DNA of 64,000 nucleotides from Ichthyophis bannanicus (Eukaryota; Chordata; Amphibia; Gymnophiona; Ichthyophiidae), in contig CM066031.1 of NCBI GenBank assembly GCA_033557465.1, positions 1,229,809,312 to 1,229,873,311 of the forward strand. Reading direction: 5' to 3'. The translations under genes were made by a program, and so were the position numbers. Below, one piece after another: positions 54,996 through 64,000 of this stretch. Numbering within the stretch: the stretch's first letter is position 1; the number at the start of each line of letters is the position of its first letter. The notes under the pieces were generated by a model. It did no database searches. It had not been told where the DNA came from and saw only the letters and a list, made by a program, of their open reading frames with translations.

Positions 54996-56680
54996 ATGCC
55001 GCGAAAGTGCGTTAATACCATTGATAATTTCTGCTACATTTGTGGGGAAGTGACATTTGCCAACCAGAAGAAAAGTATCACTTCTCAACTGAAGAAGGCA
55101 TATCATCTTTACTTCGGATGCATGATTGGTGACCAAGACAAGCTTTGGGCCCCGCATATATGCTGTGCTACATGTACAACACAGCTTTCACAGTGGTTGA
55201 ATTGCAAAAGACCATCAATGCCGTTTGCAGTCCCCATGGTGTGGAGAGAGCCAAGCAACCACATAAATGACTGTTACTTCTGCTTGGTTCCTCCTCTTTC
55301 CAGTGGAATAACGAAGCAAAAGAAGTCGAGCATAGTCTACCCAAACATTCCGTCTGCATTGAAACCAGTTCCACATGGTGAGGGACTTCCTATTCCAGAA
55401 CCTCCATCAGAATATTCTCTTGATTTATCTGATGAGGACAAGGGTGAGCCGACCTGTTCTTCTTCTGGTCCGTCAGCATGCAGTGACCCAGATTTTCACT
55501 GAGATGCATATCAACTCCACACAGAATAACACAGGAAGAAATAAATGACCTGATTCATAATTTGGACTTATCCAAGAACAAGGCAGAATTGCTAGGGTCA
55601 AGACTCCAACAATGGAATCTTCTAGAAGAAGATGTCAACATTACTTCATATCGAAAGCGCCACCAGCAGTTGGAGCCTTTCTTCAGAAAGGAACGCAATC
55701 TGGTATTCTGTTCCGATATTGAAAGCCTCATGAATGCCTTAAAAATCACTCATGACCCACAAGACTGGAGACTATTTGTAGACTCTTCAAAACTGAGTCT
55801 GAAGGCTGTGCTTTTGAACAATGGAAACCGTCTTCCATCTATTCCAGTAGCGGATGCCGTCCACATGAAAGAGACATACGATAACTTAAAGCATCTACTG
55901 ACTTCCATTAACTATAACAAGTACAGCTGGCACCTCTGTGGTGACTTGAAGGTAGTTGCCCTTTTAATGGGACTGCAGCAGGGATATATAAAATACATGT
56001 GTTTCTTATGTGAGTGGGATAGCCAAGCAAGGGATTGGCACTACTTGTGGAAGGAATGGAATCGCAGACAAAATGAAACAGTTGGAGAGAAGAATATCCA
56101 GCGCCCAGCTCTGGTTGAGGCTCACAAAATCCTGCTACCACCCCTTCACACCAAACTAGGTTTGATGAAAAACTTTGTGAAAGCCATGGACCACATTTCG
56201 CCAGTTTTCCAATACCTGCATGAAAAATTCCCTTGACTCAGCGAAGCAAAGATTAAAGAGGGAGTTTTTGTGGGTCGAGAGCTCTTCAAAGATGACCGGT
56301 TCAACAACTTGCTGCAGGGTGATGCGAAACAAGCATGGAATCCTTTTTGCCTAGTGTCAACAAACTTTCTCGGGAAAGTAAGGACAGAAAACTACAAGGA
56401 ACTAGTAGAAGACATGCTGATGCAGTATCAGAAACTTGGCTGCAATATGTCTCTAAAGATCCATTTCCTTGATTCCCATCTCAATTTCTTTCCTGATACC
56501 TATGGTATGGTTAGTGATGAACAGGGCAAACGTTTTCACCAGGATATTGCAACGATGGAGCAAAGATACCAGGGAAAATGGTCCACTACAATGCTGGCTG
56601 ACTACTGCTGGACACTCCCCAGAGAAGCTCCAGAACAGCTGTACAAGAGAAGGAGAAAAAATCTAAGAAGTAGTCTATGA
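54996..56680 (+). pseudogene. Unclassified transposase-like gene, one frameshift and one stop
   Basis: A single-exon gene of about 560 codons. The first frame (54996-55502) has cysteine pairs (FCYICGEV, HICCATC, DCYFCL) and PFAVPMVWREP. After a frameshift near 55500 the second frame has LDLSKNKAELLGSRLQ, WRLFVDSSKLSLKAVLLNNGN, WHLCGDLKVVALLMGLQ, FLCEWDS, LPPLHTKLGLMKNFVKAMD, then a TGA at 56234-56236, then SDEQGKRFHQDIATMEQRYQGKW and MLADYCW. I recognise it as a protein family found in many copies in arthropod, cnidarian and vertebrate genomes, usually called uncharacterised. Acidic residues in DSSK, GDLK and SDEQG could form a DDE-type site, which is inference. No flanking TIR was identified. 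Confidence 0.7.
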
Positions 56681-58059
56681 CTTGGTTTTTTACAGGTATT
56701 AACTGAAGGCCTATTATATTTACTATTGACATGCATTTGGTGATGTAAACATTAATTCTTGTAGATTACAAAAAAACTAGAGCCAACTTTGCAATTTCAC
56801 GGTCATATTCGTGTTCAGCATATAAAAATTGATAAGAAATGACTATTTTTATTTCAGTAACATGACTTTTGTAAAAATTTGTTGACCAGTGAGATCTGGA
56901 AACCAGTTGTCAGGTCTTGAGCCCATGATGTCCAAAGCTACGATGCCATTTTTTTCTTCAGAGACATCTTCTCTAGACACCAAGGACAGGAAAGGATTAA
57001 ATTGCTCTTTGAGATAATTAGTAAGCTGAATTTCACACCTGTAAAATCCTAGATGCAGTTTAACAACTCTCCTCTTCTGACTTGGCCCTGAACAGAGGCC
57101 AGGAACAAGATTCCCGCCTTGCATACGGAGATCTTACTACCCCCTTGACTGACAGGTAACTGGGGCCACGATTAGCACAATGGGACAGCTTGAAGCTGTC
57201 AGTGAGAGGTCTAGTACAGTGAATCTGAGAAATATCTGGTGGTAACCCCTGGAGGGAATAAGAAGGAATGCCTCTATTATCCATACGGTAACCAGACAAG
57301 GTCTGCCATTTTGCATGGGGACCCAAGAATCTGTAGACACTCGGCTTTTTCTGGGAGACCAAAAATAAATAATGCTATGCCCCTGACCTCTTCTCAAAGG
57401 AGAAACAGAGCCACAAAATTTGTGGCTGATCAAACCAGTCTAATACGATTGCCCACAAAGCCTATGCTGAGGGCAAGAGGGAAGTCCTACTCAGTGGTGC
57501 CCAACCATGCAATAAGAAGCCTCCAAGTGTTGTCATGAAGGAGCCAGCAAGGAAATAGCAGACTTCAACAAGAAGCGGTCCACCCCAACTGAACTAACTG
57601 TCCTAGACCATCTACCAGAGGAAGGAGGAAGCTGCCTTTAGCAATATTCTTTATAACCTCTGAAACACCCCAATCGGGATTGGTATTGGCGGGAGAGGCT
57701 TCTGATAAATATCCCCAGATGGCCTCTGGATTTTGTTTCCCTAAGGTTCCAGTTCTTAAGAAGACAATTACCTCAGAGATGGTAGTTAAATAAAAATAGA
57801 AACAAAGAAGGAAAATAACGTGATACCCTTTTATTGGATAACGCCGCATGTTTTTACTAGTTTTTGAAGGTTAAAACCTTCATGTCAGGACAATATGACC
57901 AATAGATGACAATACCATAATACATAAGTGAATCACAAAAACATTCCATTGATGGTCTCAGGGGAAGAGGGTGGGGGGAAGTGGAAGAGATAGATGGGTG
58001 ATCAGAAGGTGACAAGGCTATGGGGGATTCTCGAACTCCTAGTACATAGAACAAACAGC
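56681..58059. other. No recognised gene
   Basis: Mixed sequence. 57830-57890 (CTTTTATTGGATAAC, TTTTTGAAGGTT, CTTCATGTCAGG) resembles widespread retroelement end sequence, possibly Penelope-related. Minus-strand ORFs at 57137-57433 and 57565-57849 show no family I know. Confidence 0.4.
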
Positions 58060-58510
58060 TTCATATAAGACACCAGAAACTTCCCAAGAAGCATTAACAG
58101 AGCATTTAAATCTTATGCGCCTAGATGCTGGAATAAACTTCATCCAGATATCAGGGCAATACGAGACATGAAGCAGTTCAGGAAGGCTATCAAGCACTAC
58201 CTATTCACTGAGTACTTCCAGCCACCGTAATGCTATTATAATATGTCATAAGATAGATTCTTATGCATAACCACTCCATAAGACATACCTTCAAGAACCA
58301 GAATGTTGATGTAATTACGATCGCTGCTAATTTATGTAAATAGTTCAATCGTTATTGTAGATAGTTACCCTTGTTACCCAAGTTTATTGCCCTGTTATCT
58401 GTAACTCATACGTGTTTTTCAAATGTACTGAGATTGTTTTGTTCCATGTAAACCGCGCTGATGCTAAAGAGCGCGGTATATAAGAAACTTTAAATAAATA
58501 AATAAATAAA
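58060..58510 (+). mobile_element. L2 LINE 3' end with last codons of ORF2
   Basis: The coding remnant reads AFKSYAPRCWNKLHPDIRAI, then FRKAIKHYLFTEYF, the L2-type C-terminus (F..APRLWN.LP..IR, F...LK.YLF). It is followed by TGTAAACCGCGCTGATG, GCGCGGTATATAAG and an (AATA)n tail. 5'-truncated; nothing functional. Confidence 0.82.
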
Positions 58511-59000
58511 TCTATTTATGGCTATAAATGTTGTGGCTCTGTCTCTATCGATAATGTTTTCAGAAGCAGCTCATTCCCTTGCTGCAGCAGATCACATGTC
58601 TGCACCATTTATGGAGACGGGGACATACTGAAGAACTGAGGGCAGAACCAGACCCATATAAGGAAAGTGAATTCAGCTTTGAGCTTTTTTTCTGTCTCCA
58701 TTTGTTGGTAGGAAGACACAACCCACTAGCCTGGACTGATATGGCATAGAAATAAGGTATGCATAATTTACAGACCGATGCAGAAAGCTAGCGCGGCCTT
58801 TAAACACCAATAATGCCACATTTAAGCACATTTTAAATGCAGAAAACAGACAGCGCCACGAGTATTTACATTGTAGGAAAATGAGCTGCACATAATAGTC
58901 TGGTATGCAAATCATGGCTATGCCTGAAGCAGAGATAGGGGTAGAGGATTTCGCAACCAGCCATAGCGCTAATATTTTTGCTGCAGGGTCTGAAGTGACA
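58511..59000. other. Unclassified repeat sequence
   Basis: 58690-58752 is the inverted relative of 39796-39850 (CTAGCCTGGACTGATATGGCATAG versus CTATGCCAGACCAGTCCAG). The rest is unrecognised. Confidence 0.4.
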
Positions 59001-59017
59001 AACCTCTTAATGCGTGC

Positions 59018-59600
59018 CCCCGACAGTATTTTGATGGCTATGGGTGCTTTCCCCGATGCCTAGATCATCTTCTCCTGAGATGATCAGGCATCGAGCAAAT
59101 CCCCCAATGCTATCAAAATAGTGAAATCAAATCCCTGATGGCCCTGTGGCCCAGATCCCCCCACCCAAAAGTACTTTGATAGCATCGGGGACGATCGCAG
59201 CATCAGGAAAACTTGCCAATGCCATCAAAAGACTGTCGGGGGATGGTGCCCTGACAGAATGTCACTCCCTGGTGGTCTAGCGGCCCCACAAGCCCCCACC
59301 CATCCCACTTAAAACCAAACTAACCTGGTGGTCTAGTGGCCCCAGAACCACCTGCCAGTATCTTTCAAAGCAGGAGCGCCATCTATGCCCTCCAACTCTC
59401 AGTCCGCCATCATGGAAAATGGTGGTGCAGGGGGTTCTGGGGCCACTGGACCACCAGGTTATTTGATTTTAATTTGGGGTGGGAGGTACAGGGACCACTA
59501 AAACCACCTGGTACTCACTTTCTGTCAGGGCACAGGCCCCTGACAGTATTTTGATGGCATTGGGGACTTTTCCCGATGCCATCAAAATACTGTCCGGGGG
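59018..59600. repeat. Nested palindromic repeat, probable MITE
   Basis: The ends carry GACAGTATTTTGATGGC (59022) and GATGCCATCAAAATACTGTC (59575-59594) as inverted repeats. An inner pair, ACCTGGTGGTCTAGTGGCCCC (59321) and GGGGCCACTGGACCACCAGGT (59438-59458), is also inverted, and the 3' end is itself a hairpin (59540-59597). ATGCCATCAAAA/TTTTGATGGCAT words recur five times. No coding sequence. Confidence 0.75.
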
Positions 59601-60229
59601 TGAGGTGAATCAGGGCCGCTGGGCCACCAAGGTTTCTCTCATTGTCAGTGATCTATGGATCCATTAGTTTCCATGTCTTACTAGACAAACCTTCTCCCAC
59701 CTTATTTGTTCAAATAACTACAGCCATACATTAGTCTACTTCAATGATTTCACATGCAGCATTTCTACAATCTTAGTTACTGTAATGAATTTCCCTCAGG
59801 TCCTTTGAATAAAATATATGTTGAGACACCTGAAGACATTCAAAATGCTTCAGCAAAAACTTAACAGATCAAAGGTAGGAAAAGGTCACCCCTTATTGGT
59901 TGGCTTTCACTGACTTCCTGCTCAGTTCAGAATTATTTTTAAATTTTTCACGCTCACTTTTTGTGCATTCAGAGGGGTGGGGCTAGAGTTCTTGAAAGTT
60001 CAAATAACATGGCACTGCCCAGTTCATCCACTGCAGTCAAGTCAAGGAGTGCAGCTAATGGTTCCTTCTTTCAAAGATTTGTGATTTGTTAAAACCAGAG
60101 ACAAATCTTTCTCTGGAAAGGCTCCTCAGCTCTAAAATCATATTCCCCTTGAATTTAGACTACAAGTTGACTTTCTGCAAGGGCCTTAAAACTTGGTTAT
60201 TCAATGAATTTGCAAGATGGCCATCTAAG
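59601..60229. other. No clear feature; weak LINE trace
   Basis: The segment 60150-60220 would encode LDYKLTFCKGLKTWLFNEF, which faintly resembles the C-terminus of L2-group ORF2 (LKTWLF). Otherwise nothing recognised. Confidence 0.35.
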
Positions 60230-62774
60230 GGGGTATGTTTACTAAAGGGCGCTATTTGCGCTGCTGCCACGTTATCGGGCAATAAGGTACCTTATCGCCC
60301 GATGAAGGCACGTTACTGGGTGCTAAGGTACCTTAGTGCGCGATAACGCGCGCAGCGGCGCAAATGAGTGCTGAGGGTGGAGAAAGGCTACCGGAGGGCA
60401 GAGGAAGGCTCCCCAGGGGCGGAGAGAGAGGGTCAATGAGTGGAGACAGGGAGGGGAGAGGCTCCCCGCACACTAACGCTGTGGAATCTGGGGCTGAAAA
60501 CTAATGCCAGTGAAACCCTGGCGTTAGAGCACATTTAAAGGGAAAAGAAACCATTTCCGTCAGCAATGTACAGCAAAACCAGGGAAACCCATATAAAGTG
60601 ATAAGTGTGATACATGTGCACGGAACAAAAGGGCAAATAAACATTGAAAAGGACCTGAACAAAATGGAAAAAAACATAACCAAGCTGGCCAATAGTGATA
60701 TTAATGGGAAACAGGAAAAAACACTACCAAAAAAGCCCCAAAATAAAGATATTAATTTTGGAAGGGTCTATGCTCTGTCCCCATACAAGGTGAATGATCC
60801 CACAGTGAAATAGCGCTGATCAGGGTTTTCCCTTTCCATTGGACAGGTTTCCTATGGCGTGCACATGTTCCGCAACAGCAGGGTGGGTATGTCGGAACAG
60901 GCAACTAGACAAATGCTGGAAAAGGGGACACAGAGTGCTGCAGGCGGCACATGCTGTGGTGCAGCTGGGCCACAGTGCGGACTAGGGTGATGCCTAGGTG
61001 GCCCATAGGAATGCTGAAACAGTAGAGCAGACAGGCAGCAACTGATGAGGTCCAACATGGGCATGAGTGTGTTTCCCACAGTGTCACAGGGGATAGTACC
61101 CAGCAGGTACCCCCAAGGGCACAGAACATTGGCAGGCAGTGCTGGGGGGAAGCGTGGACAGCTATGCAGGCACCCCTACCCTAGAACACGCACCATAGGC
61201 AGCCGCCTACCCACACACTGGATGGCCTGAGACTGCGCACCACCAGCACCACCATCAGAAGGGCATGTCAGCATGGTGGTGGAGGGGTACTGGTGGTGGA
61301 GGGGGCAGTGGCAGCTGCCCAGAGCAGACCATGGCCTAGCCCTGTGTAGGTGGGTGCCATGCACTGCAACAGACAGGCCCTGTCTAACGAACAGTCATGG
61401 TATCCCCAGGGAATGAGCTATTTCTGTGGCAACACAGTGGTGCAGTACACACAGCCAGTGTGTTCAGGAGCAGAAGATCACAGGTTCAAGTCCCAGCTGT
61501 AGCTCCCACCAACCAATCCCCATATTTTACTCAGTACTACTAACTGTAGTAATAAAGAGGGAACCTTTATTGCAGATAACATAAACATGCCTGAAATGCC
61601 TATATTTTACCCTACAGAGCACAGACACCATAGATATGTGCAATACCTAGAGCAGAGTTTCCCAAATGCAGTCCTGGAGGGCCAAAAATCATTCAGGTTT
61701 CATGCTGTCTCTAATATAAGGACATGTTAGCATGGTGGCGGAGGTATACTGGTGGTGGAGGGGGCAGTGGCAACTGCCCAGAGCAGACCATGGCCTACCC
61801 TGTGCAGGTGGGTGCCATGCACTGCAATAGACAGGCCCTGTCTGACGAACAGTCATGGTATCCCCAGGGACTGAACTGTCTCTCTGACAACACAGTGGTG
61901 CAGTACACACAGCCAGTGTGTTCAGAAGCAGAAGGTCACAGCTTCAAGTCCCAGCTGGGGTTCCTGCCAACTCAGTCCCCATGCTTTACCCACTTCATGC
62001 TTGCCTCACCTGTGCCTGATCTGCATGGCACCACCACTCCTCTGTCCACCCATCATTGTAATTATCCTGCTACCTCCGCCTCCACTGGGGGACACGTATT
62101 TCCATCATCTGCCACCAACTGTCTTTCCAGTACTTTACATTGCCAACACCCTGTGCTATGGTACAGTTGCCCCCACCATGTTTGTCATAAGTACTGGCAG
62201 CCACATGGGATGCCCACAGATATGGCAGGTCCAGCGGTCCCAGCTCTCCCTCCTTCACTCACCTGTTCATTGCCTCTCCTGGGTGCTCTATCTAGTGTTA
62301 GGGGTACATCTGTCTCTGTTCCTCACAGGTCATGCATGTCATCCTGAGACACCTTGCAGCCCTTAGGGAACACTAACCTAGGGCACCGTAACCTTGTTAG
62401 GCCACCTTAACCTATGGTTTCATAGCCCAGGGTGCCTTCTACGGTGCCTTGTCCAGGGTTGCCTAATATGGCGCTTAGCCTAAGGAGCCCTATAGGCCAC
62501 CTTATGAGGCAGCTTACAAGGCACCTTACAGGGCACCTTTCAAGGCACCTTATAAGGCACCTTACAAGGCTCCTTACAATGCGCCTTACAAGGCGCTTTG
62601 TAAGGTGCCTTATAAGGCACATGTAACTCGCATTAGTCTAAGGCGCCTTGTAACGTGCGTTAGCTGATACAACTTACTGTAACAATGCACCACCCACGCC
62701 TTTGTATGGGCATCAGTACCTTTACCACGGAACCTAATGCAAGTGACATTACCGCAATTTAGTAAACATACCCC
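60230..62774 (+). mobile_element. Harbinger-type transposon copy E
   Basis: Left end GGGGTATGTTTACTAAA preceded by TAAG; right end ATTTAGTAAACATACCCC followed by TTA. It is 2.5 kb, with the same left-end palindrome/purine block as C and D and the GGCACC array at 62440-62660. A deletion removes most of the middle found in C. The 450-bp duplication starting at 61396 and 61866 is shared with C. Flanks TAA and TTA differ by one base, so the target duplication is approximate. Confidence 0.75.
60250..60368. repeat. Nested terminal hairpin of copy E
   Basis: An inner 30-bp palindrome (60274-60303, one mismatched pair) is enclosed by outer arms at about 60253-60277 and 60339-60366 (GCGCTATTTGCGCTGC versus GCAGCGGCGCAAATGAGTGC). 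Confidence 0.8.
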
Positions 62775-62796
62775 TTACTGTCATGTGCTGTTTATT

Positions 62797-63480
62797 TTTT
62801 TTTTTTTAATTTATTTACAATTTCTTATATACCACACTATTCGGCATCAGCGCGGTTTACATGGAACAGAAAAATCAGACTGGATACATATGTCTGAGTT
62901 TACAATTAACAGGACAGCAAAACTTGGATAACCAAGGGTAACTATTTACACACTAGAGTCACAGAATAAATGTAACGTGATTCAATGGTCAAGGATACCT
63001 TGCTAAGTGTGTTCTCCTGGCTGATTAGGTGTGTTGGTGGTTGGGGTAGCTACCAATATTTGAGTGGGGATGTGATTCAGTGTTCTCTGGGAAGTATTTG
63101 AGGAAAAGGTAGTGTTTGAGGGCCTTTCTAAACTGGGTTAGGTTAGTGATTGCTCTGATGTTTGATGGTAAGGCGTTCCAGAGTCTTGGGGCACAGAGTC
63201 TGAAGGCCCTATTTGCTGTTGTCGCGGTGCATCTTGTTAATTCTCTCGGGATCGTTAGCGTATTTATTGCTGTGGATCTTCTTGATCTATTAGGAGCTAT
63301 GGTTTGGATGAGGTCAGTTAGTGAGGAGGAGGAGGAGAGACTATTGACCGCTTTGAATGTCAGTAACACTGTCTTGAAGATGATCCTGGCCTGTATAGGA
63401 AGCCAGTGTAACTGCTTCAGAAGGGGCGTCACATGGTCTCTCCTAGATGCACCATGAAGAACCCTCGCTGCGCTATTCAT
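62797..63480 (-). mobile_element. L2 LINE 3' part
   Basis: On the minus strand: coding sequence (63480-63025), a short 3' UTR, then CATGTAAACCGCGCTGATGC, GTGGTATATAAG and an A-rich tail complementary to the T run at 62797-62810. It begins 22 bp from the end of copy E. 5'-truncated at about 63480. Confidence 0.88.
63025..63480 (-). pseudogene. L2 ORF2 C-terminus
   Basis: Open 151-codon frame with LLKQLHWLPIQARIIFKTVL, LTFKAVNS, AFRLCAPRLWNALPSNIRAI and FRKALKHYLF, diagnostic of the region after the RT in the L2 clade. Unlike the other L2 fragments here it has no stop, suggesting a younger insertion. The RT and endonuclease are missing by 5' truncation. It identifies the shorter tails elsewhere as L2. 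Confidence 0.88.
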
Positions 63481-64000
63481 TGTGAGCTATATTCTTGTTG
63501 CACGCCGATCTGGGTGTCCTTTGGAAATAGAAAGGCAGCGTAAAAATAGAAATAAAGACTCATCACTATTTGTGGATAGCTGGGCTCTAGCAAGATATTC
63601 GCCGATACATTTAAAAATGGACATGTTCAATGGCAAGAAGAAAGTGGGCAGAGAAATGAGTTTGAAAGACAAGTACCTTTATATTCCAGAATGATACAAG
63701 TATCCATTTCAGGATGAATCCCATCCATTAGTATCATAAATCTGAGATATTTGTCCACCTAGAATTATAAAAAGAAAATTCAAAGAGTAACAATCTATGC
63801 TTTATTTTTTAGAGTGCAACAGGATAGATGCAGCTTAGGTAAAATAAAAAGGTATTAAGACCTCTATTCTACAAATTCGGGAGGCATACAACACTCACAC
63901 GTAGGACTGAATGTCCATAGGGTAGAATCAAATATCCCTGAGCTATCTCAATGATCTTTTTATGCAACTGGATCAAGGTGTGGCAGGTGAAGTATATCCA
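63481..64000. other. No recognised feature
   Basis: AT-rich sequence to the window end. ORFs up to 70 codons lack known motifs. Confidence 0.45.

Noticed and set aside
54996..56680. Host protein-coding gene
   Set aside because: Intronless, with a frameshift and a stop, and similar to a multi-copy family in unrelated animals; mobile origin is more likely.

Overview
The window looks like a transposon graveyard from a large vertebrate genome. I see no host gene, rRNA gene or functional tRNA gene. DIRS tyrosine-recombinase retrotransposons, PIF/Harbinger DNA transposons, a Penelope-like element and CR1 and L2 LINEs occur together. That mix, with the DIRS sequence type, suggests an amphibian, plausibly a caecilian. 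The organism call is inference; the element calls come from motifs, terminal repeats and comparison of copies within the window.

Backbone. One high-copy Harbinger-type family with GGGGTATGTTTACTAAAC termini supplies most of the sequence. I name its copies A (1664-4710, inverted), B (4876 to about 15636, inverted, one end lost), C (16842-20728), F (a right end only, finishing at 39753), D (41452-50953) and E (about 60230-62774). Copies A and D keep matching 3-bp target duplications. One end carries tRNA-like modules and arrays of GGTGCC/GGCACC words. The other end carries strong palindromes. Between C and F lie possible relics of an autonomous Harbinger: a Myb/SANT-like first exon (21142-21327) and the last part of a HARBI1-type transposase (29392-29760).

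Nested insertions. B was hit by a structurally complete DIRS element (6107-11842) and by a 5'-truncated CR1 (12940-14267), which itself contains an L2 tail (13822-14066). D was hit by a nearly full-length CR1 (43865-48794, minus strand) and by a TTAA-flanked MITE that was later caught in a 385-bp tandem duplication. Because C is intact at the homologous positions, it serves as the empty site and gives insertion boundaries to within a few bases.

Other regions. Older DIRS fragments lie at 1-1500 (minus) and 24805-28220 (plus). A 20-unit, 93-bp satellite sits at 21855-23715. A cluster of six hairpins lies between B and C (15985-16549). A TIR element at 34483-36709 contains a pyrimidine-rich minisatellite and two large palindromes. 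A Penelope-like element at 52141-54832 has 509-bp inverted flanks and a GIY-YIG-type domain. An unclassified transposase-like gene at 54996-56680 has one frameshift and one nonsense codon. L2 3' ends lie at about 58060-58510 and 62797-63480.

Coding state. Every transposon gene I could read is broken or incomplete. In the DIRS element the three best-defined substitutions (gag stop, RNase H Asp to Asn, recombinase Arg to Cys) all fit CpG deamination, so the element probably died recently under DNA methylation.
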